The notes: generated by a model not told the origin, from the letters alone. Shown: positions 8,383 to 18,196, numbered from the stretch's first letter. The stretch is DNA of 50,817 nucleotides from Desulfobulbaceae bacterium (GCA_011389815.1 JAABTP010000010.1:1-50817); one strand, 5' to 3'. Translations and numbers: made by a program.

Positions 8383-9707
8383 TACTCCCCCTCCTCAGTC
8401 TCGGAGTGCTGCAAAGGACTGTTCAGCAGAATATGCGGTATACCGCCCAGCCGTCCCTGAAGATAGCTTTTCCGAATATCTTTATCTTGAGCAGCATCCT
8501 TATACTCACTAAAAGAAAAGAGTGTTGACGCACCTGTAGCATCCCGTTCCGTCACCCACATTTCATCATGTCGCAGAAGTTCTTTCTCCATGAGCAGCAG
8601 ATCATGGGTGGTCAGCAAGAGCTGTGAGCGGGTCTTTGCCGAGCAGCCAGCAAGATAGCCTTCAAGCAGTCTTCGGGTCAGCAGGGTATGCAGGCTGCGG
8701 TCAATTTCATCTATCACATATACCCGGTTTGAAGTCTTACCGGAAAGATCAAGAAAGACAGGCAAGAGTTCGATAACCCGCAAAGTACCATCCGACTCCT
8801 GATGCATCTCAAACTTTGCCTCTGTGCCGTCTGTTTTTCGATGAGAGGTCATCAGTTTCTTCGCAATCAGCTTTTCTCCTTTCCGGGTAACGAAAAGTAT
8901 TGTCAAGCCACCCGTCTGGCTCAATGGATCCCGAACAGTAGCAGTTGCACCTTCTTTCAGATTTTTTTGTATCTCGCGCTTCAGTGTCTCCGGTAATGAG
9001 AATGAGATATGTTCGAGTGGGACTTCTTCTCCTGACATATGCACTATACCCGTGTCCAGCTGTTGCAGCAGCTCATTCATAGTTTGGGATAAGGAACCAT
9101 CCTCAACAACGGGAAAGAGGTCGGGAGAAGAATCAGGCGAGACGAGTTTGAGCGTATCCTTAAACCAATCATACACCGGCCTGAAGGCGTTGACCTTCTG
9201 TGAAACAGAGTTGGTGAGAAAGAGCTGGTTATCTCTGGTGCCGTCAAACACGACCTGAAGCGACGGGTCTTCGGGTGGTCTTCCCGGTCTGCTGTAAAGA
9301 ACTTCCTCCTGCTCGCCTGTAATCTTCACAAGCTGCTCTTCCACAACAGCAGTTCTGGTCACAGCAAAGCTGAAATCATAGATGACCTCATCAATCAGCA
9401 ATTCAAAGGCGAATCGGGCAGGTTGCGCTGTTCTGTCCGCATCCAGACAAAAGGTCTCAACCGGAATGGCTTCGTCAAGCTGCGTAATATTGACAACCAA
9501 GGATTTGGCAAAGTTCAGGGCCTTAAATAAGTTGCTCTTGCCGGAGGCATTACCGCCATAGATTGCTGCAATGGGCAGAACCTTTGTCCGGTACGTGTTG
9601 AGTCTGGCAAGACGTCCGCCATGCCGACGCTCCTCTGTTGCAAGCATCGAAAAGGAGACCGGGTCGCGGAAGGACATCCAGTTTTCAAGCGAAAAGCTTA
9701 TGATCAT
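8382..9707 (-). CDS. AAA-type ATP-binding protein (RloA-like, SMC/ABC-ATPase fold)
   Basis: The 441-residue protein starts [20 protein letters not shown], typical of AAA15/AAA_21 ATPases that recognise a trigger and control a partner effector. Walker A is GGNASGKS at residues 51-58. A Walker-B-like [11 protein letters not shown] segment and the switch [11 protein letters not shown] lie in the C-terminal third, with ABC-ATPase spacing. It is the first gene of a two-gene unit with the RloB-like gene. The layout (ATPase then small Toprim-like partner) parallels the PARIS AriA/AriB system, but the partner here is RloB and not DUF4435. Regulation is unknown. The upstream gap contains the dispersed repeat copy B in the opposite orientation and a small inverted repeat at 9731-9751. 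Confidence 0.85.
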   Translation of the reverse strand: MIISFSLENWMSFRDPVSFSMLATEERRHGGRLARLNTYRTKVLPIAAIYGGNASGKSNLFKALNFAKSLVVNITQLDEAIPVETFCLDADRTAQPARFAFELLIDEVIYDFSFAVTRTAVVEEQLVKITGEQEEVLYSRPGRPPEDPSLQVVFDGTRDNQLFLTNSVSQKVNAFRPVYDWFKDTLKLVSPDSSPDLFPVVEDGSLSQTMNELLQQLDTGIVHMSGEEVPLEHISFSLPETLKREIQKNLKEGATATVRDPLSQTGGLTILFVTRKGEKLIAKKLMTSHRKTDGTEAKFEMHQESDGTLRVIELLPVFLDLSGKTSNRVYVIDEIDRSLHTLLTRRLLEGYLAGCSAKTRSQLLLTTHDLLLMEKELLRHDEMWVTERDATGASTLFSFSEYKDAAQDKDIRKSYLQGRLGGIPHILLNSPLQHSETEEGE

Positions 9708-9730
9708 GGTATGCTCTCTCAGGTGTGCAA

Positions 9731-9751
9731 ATGCTCTTGTATCCAGAGCAT
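9731..9751. other. Small inverted repeat upstream of the RloA-like gene
   Basis: ATGCTCT (9731-9737) and AGAGCAT (9745-9751) form a perfect 7-bp stem with a 7-nt loop, extended outward by AGGTG/CACCT with a bulge. It lies 24 bp upstream of the ATPase start codon at 9707 and could be an operator or RNA hairpin. Confidence 0.35.
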
Positions 9752-9818
9752 CACCTTAGAAAGTCAGGCTGTGAAAATCAAGGGGAAAGATGCTCGTGTA
9801 CTCTTTTATTCCTTTGGC

Positions 9819-9942
9819 GATGCTCCTTTTCCGGGTCGGATGAACGAGGAGATATGGTACGGCCGAAAGATTTTTTGCACCTACAGGTTGAGGGAATGTA
9901 CAGCTTGCAGGTATAATGAGGCATTGCATGGGCACGGTACGG
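9819..9942 (+). repeat. Dispersed repeat, copy B
   Basis: Second copy of the element at 6341-6464 in the same orientation. The copy is preceded by TTCCTTTGGC, which resembles a single 23-bp unit of the tandem array seen next to copy A. The rest of the 326-bp gap (9708-10033) shows no gene. Confidence 0.8.
9888..9917 (+). promoter_or_regulatory. Candidate sigma70-type promoter inside dispersed repeat copy B
   Basis: TTGAGG (9888-9893) and a perfect TATAAT (9912-9917) are separated by 18 bp. The -10 box ends 117 bp before the ATG at 10034, the same distance as in copy A. Confidence 0.5.
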
Positions 9943-10033
9943 TATACGCCGACGGATTATGGCAAAAACAGGTAAGAAGGCGAATTCATCGTGACCACGA
10001 TTGATCACTTGCTCAATGAGGAGGAACCAGTAC

Positions 10034-11660
10034 ATGAAGACAGAACAGACGATTATCCTTACACTGCTCCTGCTGCTCACGGCACCGGTTCAGGTACTCG
10101 GCTTCGGCAGTGGGCTGGAAGTCTGCCCTGCACCTGTCGATCCGGTCAGCCTTTCCAACCCCACCGTTGTCAGCGAATTCACCCAGACAGCCCTGCAGGC
10201 AGCACTCAATACGGGCGGACATATCACCTTTGCTGCTACCAAACCTGTCACCATCCCGATCAGTACAGAGCTTGTCCTCAGCACAGCGCATGATACCGTG
10301 CTGGACGGAAAGGGTCTGGTCACCCTGGACGGCCAGGGACAGACGCGCATCCTGAAAAAAGATTGGCACGATCCTGCTTCCACGATATCGATCACCCTAC
10401 AAAACATCCGTCTGATCAACGGCAAAGCTCCGAGCGGCGGCAGTACCGGGGTGCATTCAGGAGGAGCAGTCAACGTGGGGCATCCGGGAACGAGCCTCTA
10501 CATCATCAATTCCACCTTTGCAAATAACGCCACCACTGACACCGACACCGCAGATAACCAGGGCGGAGCAATCTTTGCCGCCAACTGCTACGAGACGATC
10601 ATAACAGGATCAACCTTTGCAAACAATCAGGCCGGAAACGGCGGGGCTTTCGGCGGCATCGCCACCGGGCTCTTGGTGTTCAATTCCAGCTTTACTGGCA
10701 ACGACGCAGTGGATACATCGACAGGCGGCGTTGTCAGGGGCCATGGAGGTGCCGTTCACCTGGACGGCGTGACCAACACGTACAACCCTGATTCCAATAA
10801 ACGGGTCTCCGTCTGCGGCTCTGTTTTTGAGGGCAACACCGCAGTCCGTGGCGGCGGCGCGCTTAAGGTGACGGTCTCAGACAACAAGGGAATAAAGGCC
10901 AGCTACGAGAAGTCGCAGTTCGTGAAGAACAGTGTATCAGGGGCCAGCGCAACAGAGGGGCATGGCGGGGCCATCTATCATATTGAAGATGACCTGGACG
11001 GGGGCGCGAACGAGCTGAACGCAGAGATCCTGGAATGTACATTCAGCCAGAATACCGCTTGGAGGCAGGGGGGGAGGCGTCTGGGTCTCGGCCCTGGGAC
11101 AGATCAAGGTGACGAACTCCACCTTTTCCGGGAACCGGACGAGCCATAGCTCCCTTGGCATGGGCGGCGGCCTCGTGCTCGCACAGGGGGAAGCGAGCGT
11201 CACCAATTCGACCTTTGTGGAGAATTATGCCTGGTTTCATGGAGCAGGCATTCAAGCAAGCAACAATGCCACGGTGGCCCTGCAGAACAACCTGTTTGAC
11301 CATAACGCATCAGAACGGGACTGGGCCTGCTATCAGATGAACCGGGCAGCTGACCTGGACATGGGCGGCAATCTGCAATATCCACAGGAGCGCTTCAATC
11401 AGAGCAACAGTCCTGATGACTGTAAGGTCACACCCTCAGTGCTCATCGCCGATCCCCTGGTACAGGCTCTGGCAGACAACGGCGGCCCCACCATGACGGT
11501 CGCTCTTGCCCAGGGAAGCCCTGCCATCAATGCGGGATCAAGTGCAGGTGCCCTGACAACGGATCAGCGCGGTTATATACGGGATAAACAGGTCGATATC
11601 GGTGCCTATGAGTACGGTAGGCCGTATATCGTCATGATCCTGAAGATGCTGTTGTTGTAG
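10034..11660 (+). pseudogene. Secreted right-handed beta-helix protein (choice-of-anchor Q type), frameshifted in a G7 tract
   Basis: The start at 10034 has a strong GAGGAGG site about 10 bp upstream. The N-terminus (MKTEQTIILTLLLLLTAPVQVLG) is a signal peptide. The body consists of polymorphic-membrane-protein-like turns such as NSTFANNAT, GSTFANNQAGNGG and NSTFSGNRT, typical of parallel beta-helices on the cell surface. The end (GSPAINAGSS, then VDIGAYEY) is the hallmark of choice-of-anchor Q proteins. The first frame stops at 11149. The second frame, readable from before 11109 to 11660, continues the same protein. Removing one G from the run of seven at 11068-11074 joins them into about 541 residues. 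This could be phase variation, a recent mutation or a sequencing error. Confidence 0.8.
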
Positions 11661-11764
11661 CCCGGTAGATTGGGCTGAGGCACGAACCCCAACAATCAAG
11701 AGGCGAGTCGGACATGTCGGGGTTCGTTCTGCACGCCCGCAACCTGTGAACTAACAAACAGCAG

Positions 11765-11971
11765 AGGTTTTGCCTTCCAAAAGGCGTAGGTTTTGCCTAT
11801 CAAAAGGCATAGGCTTTGCCATTCAAAAGGCCTGGGTTTTGTCTATCAAAAGGCATAGGTTTTCCCTATCAAAAACCCTCCCTTTTGATATATAGAAGGG
11901 AGGGTTTTACATCTCAAAAGGGAGACCTTTTAGTATATAGAAGGGTACCCTTTTGATTCTCCAAAAACTCG
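11765..11971. repeat. Tandem array of nine 23-bp units, most of them small hairpins
   Basis: Units start every 23 bp from 11765 to 11949. The first five carry AGGTTTTGCC then CAAAAGGC; the last four are more diverged (CCTTTTGATATATAGAAGGG type). Many units contain TTTTG-N5-CAAAA or CCTTTT/AAGGG inverted pairs. The array fills most of the 391-bp gap between the beta-helix gene and the convergent radical SAM gene. No coding function is supported, and the absence of unique spacers excludes CRISPR. Confidence 0.9.
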
Positions 11972-12051
11972 AATTGATCAATGTCTATATTCATCTCTTT
12001 CCATAAAGAATAATCATTCCTTATCAGGAGGTTCCCCATGCCGGTTGGATA

Positions 12052-13098
12052 CTATGTCAGAGAAAACAAACTCACTGTACCACGCTCTAAACCAGATTCC
12101 GTACTCAGCTGAATACGCTGCCAAAGCCCAAGCTCTTGCAGTCGTTTGACATTGGCAGACTTCATTCCACGAAAGACCGATTGGTCCCGTTGGTTGATAC
12201 AGACCTGAATCAATCCTTCAGAAGGGGCTTGAGCAAGGAGATGTCTTGTTTTACGCAGCATCAGGCGGGAGGCCACCAATTCACCAAAGGCAGGATGCCA
12301 GGGACCAGCCAGCAACGAAGATTCAAGTTCAGGCCCGGCCTGTAAGCCCATGCGCACCACCCGGATACCAGCCCTGTCAAAACGTGCCTTCATCCAGGCC
12401 GCTAAAACCACAGCCTTATCTAAACTGAGTGGCGTATATTCTCCCCGGCTGTATTGATCAGCCAGCTCACTGTTCCGCACCACCAGGAGAGGATAGATAC
12501 GGACAAAATCAGGTTGTAGCACAATGACGCGTTCAACGGTCCTGCGCAAAGATGTGCGAGTATCAGCTGGCAAGCCCAGCAGCAACTGGACACCGATTTC
12601 CATACTTGCCTGTCTGAGCAGAGGAATTGCCCGCTCTACATCAGCAGCTGTATGTCCACGCCGGGCCAGATCCAACACTTGATCATTCATGGACTGCACA
12701 CCCAGCTCTACCGTAGAGACCTGGTATTGGCGGAGCAAGGCCACTCGTTGCTGATCAATATAGTCAGGCCGGGTGGATAAACGAAGACTGTGTACCCTGC
12801 CCTGCTCAAGAAAAGGCGCAACCGCACCCAGCAGTTCCTGCTGGCGGGTCTGGGGTAAACCGGTAAAACTGCCACCATAGAAAGCAACCTGGACCTTGCG
12901 TTTCTTTGGCCCCTTTCTTTCAAGCCATGTCTGGACAGTATCCTGAACATCTGCACCGCTTACCTGCTTTTCAGTAACCCCACTAATCCTGCGTTGATTA
13001 CAAAAGACACAACAATGCGGGCAACCCTCATGGGGAATAAAAATCGGAATGACCAGAAGAGATCCCATCTCAGCCAAGCTGTTCAGAATCGGATTCAT
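12052..13098 (-). CDS. Radical SAM protein (Elp3/MiaB/NifB-type fold)
   Basis: The 348-residue protein carries the radical SAM cluster motif CPHCCVFC (CxxxCxxC) near residue 26, preceded by VIPIFIPHEG, and followed by QVAFYGGSFTGL and SLRLSTRPDYID, which are conserved in the Elp3-like uncharacterised radical SAM family. These enzymes cleave S-adenosylmethionine reductively with a 4Fe-4S cluster; the substrate of this subgroup is not established. A second in-frame ATG at 13068 is an alternative start. It is the last gene of the minus-strand series rnc, protease, protease, radical SAM. The pairing of rnc with this radical SAM gene is, to my recollection, common in related bacteria. Confidence 0.85.
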   Translation of the reverse strand: MNPILNSLAEMGSLLVIPIFIPHEGCPHCCVFCNQRRISGVTEKQVSGADVQDTVQTWLERKGPKKRKVQVAFYGGSFTGLPQTRQQELLGAVAPFLEQGRVHSLRLSTRPDYIDQQRVALLRQYQVSTVELGVQSMNDQVLDLARRGHTAADVERAIPLLRQASMEIGVQLLLGLPADTRTSLRRTVERVIVLQPDFVRIYPLLVVRNSELADQYSRGEYTPLSLDKAVVLAAWMKARFDRAGIRVVRMGLQAGPELESSLLAGPWHPAFGELVASRLMLRKTRHLLAQAPSEGLIQVCINQRDQSVFRGMKSANVKRLQELGLWQRIQLSTESGLERGTVSLFSLT

Positions 13099-13169
13099 TG
13101 CGTTCCAGGATCCTGATCAGCACGGCAAGAATTTCATTCACATCCGGGAGCAAGGAATAGGCGTTCATA

Positions 13170-15212
13170 TCAGGATCCCTGCTCAGTGAATTCCACACTC
13201 TGAAAAAACCGTGTACAATCCTGTTCCACATCTTTTTCTTCAGCTGTGGAAGCTTTATAAGTGCAGCCCACTGTGAAGATATTTTGTATATTTTCACCCC
13301 CAGGAGCTGTAATTGTTTTTTTCGTTTGCAACGCTGGCCGCTGCACAACGAATCGGTTTCCTTGGGCAATCTTCTTCCCGGAAAACTCACCCGTACCAGT
13401 GATACTCTCTTTCCATGTTCTGATATAGTGCTCAGAATCAAAGGGGCCAGGTTCAAAAAACGATTCAATACTATAATACGATGAACTTCCTTTTTCAGGA
13501 AACAAGGAAAACATAATCAGATCCTCGGCAAGGAGCTGATCATTGGCATATCCAAGATGCAGACGCATATTAGATTCGCCGGTAATATCAGGCTGCTTTA
13601 AATCAATCTGAAAATCTTGCAGGTGAATTTTTGTTCGCCCTTGTTTATGGCTGATCTCAGCCCCCTGAAAATAAGCTGGCAGATACTTTTCTCCAAGGGC
13701 GAGATACTCTTCCCAATCATCAATGCTCCCTTCATAACCAACAACTAATTCGTTACATGATTCATGGGAAGCAGCAATATAATCGCGTGTAAGAAGACTC
13801 GCGCGCCTGCTCGTAATAATACAGACAGCCCCTTTGGGTGAAGGAAGACAGCTGCTATACAGCAAGTCATCATTATAAGGAATATACCAGAGCGAAGAAG
13901 TCCATTGCCTGCCCAGTCCATCACGCCAATGCTCTGTTTTTTCCGGCTCACCCAAGCCGTTAACCTGTACCCTCTCTCTGCCGACATAGCGAAAATAGGG
14001 AACCGCACTGAACACGGTCTCAAGAAGCATGGTCGGAGAATCCAGAAAGGTCTTGAGATCGCTTTCTGGAGGTTTCTCTGCGACCACCAGCATATCAAAA
14101 TAATCAGCGCGACGAAAACGATCCATTGAAGGATCTAAGGGACCATGATACACATTCTGCCCTTCCTTAAGCGGTTCTTTTTCCAGGTTCACTTGCTCTG
14201 CTGTCCATTTTCGAAAATTAATATCAGGGCGTACTTGAGCAAGGCCGTCAATAATGGGTTGCCTTCTCAGGTAATAGCGAAACCGTTCTCCGGCAGGAAA
14301 ATTCTTCTCTTTGACCTGCTCTTTCAGATCCTTGCGCAGCGTCCTGTAAAAAGATCGCAAAGCATCATGGGCCTGCCCGGCAAGCTCGGGAATTGTTGCA
14401 GGCAAAGAGGCTGTATAGGACCAATCTTTGCTGATTGTAGCGGAACTCCCCGAAATCCCCAGCATGACATTGCGTTGGTGAAATTCCCCCTTGTCACCAA
14501 GATTATCCGCTTCACTGATCGGTACCGCGACATTATAATTTTCACTCAGGTTACCTTTAACTATCACTCCAATGACCTCTCCTGTCGTATTCAGCAACGG
14601 TCCGCCGCTGTTTCCCGGAGATGACGGGGATGAAAAACGAATATCTTCCCATTCTCCATAAAACCATTCAGGGGTGAACGAGGCCACCTGACCTGCCCGA
14701 TAGGCTATGCCTTCTCCCAGCGTATTGCCTGCGGAAAAGACAGTATCGCCGACCTCAACCTGACGATTAAAATGGAGTGGAGTGACCTTTTCCGGGTATT
14801 CTTTCAGGTCAAACACCACCATATCCCTTTTGGAGGAGCACTTCAGGATTTTATTGACCGGATAGATTTCACCCTTGTTATCACGGATAAAAAAGTCTTT
14901 GTGCAGAGAGAAATGAGTCAGGTCAAAAACGTGCTCTGCGGTCATCAACTCCTTTTCACTGATGAAAAATGCCGTTCCTATACTATGATACTTTTCAGTC
15001 CTTCTTGCATAAGGCAACTTCTCAAAAGGAAGTTTTCTGGCATAGGTTATCCTGTCATCTTCCAGTTTCGGCGTCACCACCTCATAAATACCGTGATTAA
15101 GTTCCTGAAGAAGATCTTTCTCCAGAAACTCAATATTATTAGCAACAGCCCCTTCCCTGCAGAACAACAGCAGGGAAAGTATTGTACAACAAAATGTTGC
15201 AAAAAACTTCAT
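13170..15212 (-). CDS. Secreted trypsin-like serine protease with long C-terminal domain (paralogue 1)
   Basis: The 680-residue protein begins with a signal peptide (MKFFATFCCTILSLLLF) and has a trypsin-like (S1C/HtrA-type) domain over residues 40-250. The triad is visible: His94 in MTAEHVFD, Asp130 in SKRDMVVF, and Ser202 in SPGNSGGPLL. No PDZ domain is seen. The remaining 430 residues have no family I recognise; they end with a conserved pair of cysteines (VGCTYKAS and EQDC). It should act in the periplasm or outside the cell. The downstream neighbour in the same transcript is the radical SAM gene (71 bp gap); upstream, 18 bp away, is its paralogue. Ribosome binding site GGAGGAGC precedes the ATG. 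Confidence 0.85.
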   Translation of the reverse strand: MKFFATFCCTILSLLLFCREGAVANNIEFLEKDLLQELNHGIYEVVTPKLEDDRITYARKLPFEKLPYARRTEKYHSIGTAFFISEKELMTAEHVFDLTHFSLHKDFFIRDNKGEIYPVNKILKCSSKRDMVVFDLKEYPEKVTPLHFNRQVEVGDTVFSAGNTLGEGIAYRAGQVASFTPEWFYGEWEDIRFSSPSSPGNSGGPLLNTTGEVIGVIVKGNLSENYNVAVPISEADNLGDKGEFHQRNVMLGISGSSATISKDWSYTASLPATIPELAGQAHDALRSFYRTLRKDLKEQVKEKNFPAGERFRYYLRRQPIIDGLAQVRPDINFRKWTAEQVNLEKEPLKEGQNVYHGPLDPSMDRFRRADYFDMLVVAEKPPESDLKTFLDSPTMLLETVFSAVPYFRYVGRERVQVNGLGEPEKTEHWRDGLGRQWTSSLWYIPYNDDLLYSSCLPSPKGAVCIITSRRASLLTRDYIAASHESCNELVVGYEGSIDDWEEYLALGEKYLPAYFQGAEISHKQGRTKIHLQDFQIDLKQPDITGESNMRLHLGYANDQLLAEDLIMFSLFPEKGSSSYYSIESFFEPGPFDSEHYIRTWKESITGTGEFSGKKIAQGNRFVVQRPALQTKKTITAPGGENIQNIFTVGCTYKASTAEEKDVEQDCTRFFQSVEFTEQGS

Positions 15213-15230
15213 AATGCTCCTCCTTCTGAA

Positions 15231-17240
15231 TTATGTATCTGTGAACTGAATACTTTGAAAAAACCGTTCACAATCCTGTTCCACATCTTTTTCTTCAGCT
15301 ATGGAAGCCTTATAGGTACAACCGACCGTGAAAATCTTTTGTATCTTTTCACCATCTGGATCTGTAATTGTTTTCTCCGTCTGTAAAGCTGACCGCTGCA
15401 CAACAAGCCGGTTTCCCTGAGCTGTTTTTTCCCCGGAAAAATCACCTGTTCCAGAAATAACTTCTTCCCATATTCCTCTGTAAGCATCAGAGCTGAATGG
15501 ACTTGGCTCATAATATGGTCGCACAGTATAAGAAAGCGGACGTCCCTTTACCGGAAACAAGGTAAGCATAACCAAATCTTCACTAAGGAGTTGGTTATTG
15601 GCATAGCCAAGATGAAGACGTAAACTTGTATCTTCTGCTATTTCAGGATGGTCAAAATTCATTTGGAAATCTTTCAGACGAATCTCAGCCCGCCTTTTCT
15701 TTCCGATGATTTCAGCCTGATCAAAAAAGGACGGCAGATATTTCTCTCCCAAAGAAAGGAATTCTTCCCAATCCCCAAGACTACCTTCATAGCCAACAAC
15801 CAACTCATCAGCGCCTTCCTGAACACTGGCAAAATGATCCAGCCCAAGAAGGCTTGTGGAGTCGTCCAGAAGATTACAGATCGCTCCGTTGGGGTAAGGA
15901 AGACAATGCATGTAGATAAAATAATCAATATACGGAACATACCAAAGCGAGGACCTCCATTTCCGGCCTAAATTATCCTGCCATGCCTCTGTTTCCACAG
16001 GTTCACCCAGACCGGTCAGGCGTACCTTATCCGTTCCCATCTGGCGAAAATAGGGAGTTGCGGCCAATAAGGTTTCCAGAATCATTCTTGGGGAGTCCAA
16101 AAAGGACTTCAGCTCAACATTCACCGGTTTTTCAATAATAGCCTGCATATCAAAATATTGCGTCTGAGCATGAAAAACGCTCTGCTTTTCAGCCAGAGGC
16201 TCTTTTGTCAGATGCTGAGAACGAGCTGTCCATTTCCGAAAAGTAACATCAGGCTGAATTGAAGCAAACCCCTGAATAACCGGTTGATTCCTCAAATAGA
16301 AACGAAACCGTTGGCTACGAGGAAAGTTTTTCTCCTTTACTTTTTCAGTGAGTTGCTTTCTCAGTTCCCGATAAAATTCACCCAGAGATTTCTGCGCCTT
16401 CTGCGTCAATTCCTCAAGGGTTGCTGGCAAAGGCACCTGATATGCCCAATCCCGGATAAGAGATTCCGACGTGCCTTCAATAACAACACTGACATTGCGG
16501 GCATGAAATTCAGCCTGAGTCCCCAGCTTGTCCAACTCACTGATCGGAACAGCAACATTGTAATTTTCACTTGAGTTTCTTCTTTGGACAACCACACCAA
16601 CAACTTCGCCTTCTGTATTCAGCAAAGGTCCACCACTGTTGCCCGGAGATGCCGGTGAGGTGAACCGGATATCCTGCCATTCTCCGTAAATCCGTTCAGG
16701 TGTGAATGACGCCACCTGTCCGGCCCGATACGATATCCCTTCTCCCAGCGCATTGCCTGCGGAAAACACGGTATCACCAATCTCAACTTTCCGGTTAATG
16801 TTGAGCGGGATGACGTGCTCAGGATATTTCTGCAGATCCAGGACCAGCAGGTCGCGGCGGGTCGAGCATTTATGTACTTTGCCGACCGGATACACCTTTC
16901 CTTCCGCATCACGGATAAAATACTCTTTCTTCAAAGAAAAACTCTTGAGATCAAAAACATGCTCTGCTGTCATCAATTCTTTTTCATTGATGAAAAATGC
17001 CGTTCCTATGCTGTGATATTTTTCCTCTCTTTCTACATAATCAAGCTTTTCAAAGGGAAGCTTTCTGGCATAGGTTATCTTCTCATCTTCCAGCTTTGGC
17101 GTCACAACCTCATAAATACCGTGATTCAGTTTTTGGATCAGCGCTTTATCCAAAAATTCGATATTATTACCGCCAAGGGAGGTTCCGCACCACAGTACTA
17201 TTGAGAACACAAACCAGCAGAACATCACATACAATTTCAT
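15231..17240 (-). CDS. Secreted trypsin-like serine protease with long C-terminal domain (paralogue 2)
   Basis: The 669-residue product is collinear with the protein encoded at 13170-15212. It has a signal peptide (MKLYVMFCWFVFSIVLWCG) and the triad falls at exactly the same residues: His94, Asp130 and Ser202 (SPASPGNSGGPLL). The C-terminal region is conserved too, including the final VGCTYKAS and EQDC cysteines. The two genes are therefore a tandem duplication that has diverged substantially along its whole length; both copies keep intact active sites. The gene follows rnc by 25 bp and precedes paralogue 1 by 18 bp. The substrate is unknown. Confidence 0.85.
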   Translation of the reverse strand: MKLYVMFCWFVFSIVLWCGTSLGGNNIEFLDKALIQKLNHGIYEVVTPKLEDEKITYARKLPFEKLDYVEREEKYHSIGTAFFINEKELMTAEHVFDLKSFSLKKEYFIRDAEGKVYPVGKVHKCSTRRDLLVLDLQKYPEHVIPLNINRKVEIGDTVFSAGNALGEGISYRAGQVASFTPERIYGEWQDIRFTSPASPGNSGGPLLNTEGEVVGVVVQRRNSSENYNVAVPISELDKLGTQAEFHARNVSVVIEGTSESLIRDWAYQVPLPATLEELTQKAQKSLGEFYRELRKQLTEKVKEKNFPRSQRFRFYLRNQPVIQGFASIQPDVTFRKWTARSQHLTKEPLAEKQSVFHAQTQYFDMQAIIEKPVNVELKSFLDSPRMILETLLAATPYFRQMGTDKVRLTGLGEPVETEAWQDNLGRKWRSSLWYVPYIDYFIYMHCLPYPNGAICNLLDDSTSLLGLDHFASVQEGADELVVGYEGSLGDWEEFLSLGEKYLPSFFDQAEIIGKKRRAEIRLKDFQMNFDHPEIAEDTSLRLHLGYANNQLLSEDLVMLTLFPVKGRPLSYTVRPYYEPSPFSSDAYRGIWEEVISGTGDFSGEKTAQGNRLVVQRSALQTEKTITDPDGEKIQKIFTVGCTYKASIAEEKDVEQDCERFFQSIQFTDT

Positions 17241-17265
17241 AAAATTCCCCCGATATAGTAACGAT

Positions 17266-18009
17266 TTATTTTTTTGTAGCTTTCTGTTTTTCCAAGAGGA
17301 ATTTCAAAGCTGCATGGGCTGCGCGCTGTTCTGCCTCTTTTTTGCTGCCTGCCTGGCCAGTGCCAAGAATTTTTTCCTGAAACCGAGCTGATACGGAAAA
17401 AATCCGGGCATGTGCCGGCCCTTTCTCATGATCAAGGAAATATTGCGGCCCCTGATTATGCATTTCCTGAAGATGCTCCTGCAAACGACTCTTTGCATCT
17501 GCATGAATGAGCTTTTCCCCTTGTTGCTCAATCAGGGGGGTAAAAACTTTCTCCACGTGTTGCGACACCACCTCATAACCTGCATCCATAAACATGGCTC
17601 CGATTAATGCCTCATAGGCACAGGAAAGAATCGAACTTTTCTCCCTGCCTCCAGAACTGTCCTCGCCGCGTCCAAGAAGTAGGTATTTTCCCAGCTCAAA
17701 ACTCCGGGCAACCCCAGCCAACCCTGTTTCATTCACCAAAGCAGATCGTATCCGGGTCAGCTGGCCTTCACGTTTTTGTGGAAAACGGGTAAAAAGCATA
17801 TGACCTATGGTCAGGTCCAGCACTGCGTCACCAAGAAACTCTAATGTTTCATTATGTTGACTGTTCTCTAACCGCTCAAAGGCAAATGAGCTATGGGTCA
17901 TGGACAAAAGCAATAATTCTTTTTTACTAAAAGTGTAGCCCAATCTTTCCTGGAGTTCTGCAAGCTGTTCTGCCTGATCCAGAAGCAATACTTCAATTGT
18001 GGTTGCCAT
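17266..18009 (-). CDS. rnc: Ribonuclease III
   Basis: RNase III cleaves double-stranded RNA and matures rRNA and mRNA in the cytoplasm. The 247-residue protein has the signature HNETLEFLGDAVLDL at residues 52-66, containing catalytic acidic residues, and the second acidic cluster YEALIGAMFMDAGY. A double-stranded RNA-binding domain occupies about residues 165-240 (SRLQEHLQEM to AEQRAAHAALKFLL). Length is slightly above the usual 225-230. It is the first gene of the minus-strand series leading into the two proteases. Confidence 0.97.
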   Translation of the reverse strand: MATTIEVLLLDQAEQLAELQERLGYTFSKKELLLLSMTHSSFAFERLENSQHNETLEFLGDAVLDLTIGHMLFTRFPQKREGQLTRIRSALVNETGLAGVARSFELGKYLLLGRGEDSSGGREKSSILSCAYEALIGAMFMDAGYEVVSQHVEKVFTPLIEQQGEKLIHADAKSRLQEHLQEMHNQGPQYFLDHEKGPAHARIFSVSARFQEKILGTGQAGSKKEAEQRAAHAALKFLLEKQKATKK

Positions 18010-18196
18010 TTTTTCTTTGGATTCTTTGAATAATAATTCAGTGCTGACCTTATCGTTATTTCAAATAAAAAAAACATATCCGACCATTACTGTGTGAACA
18101 CGATCTGCCTGATAAGGTCAAAAGAGAACATTTTTCCCTTGTCAAAATCATCCAGTAATAGTATAAAAGTTCGCATTGCACATAAAGTGCAGATGA

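Noticed and set aside
12038-12112. 24-codon frame with AGGAGG site before the radical SAM gene end
   Set aside because: It overlaps the 3' end of the convergent radical SAM gene and shows no homology; the Shine-Dalgarno match is probably chance.
13070-13468. Minus-strand 132-codon frame overlapping the protease and radical SAM genes
   Set aside because: It is a shadow in another frame; the protease frame covers it with clear homology to its paralogue.
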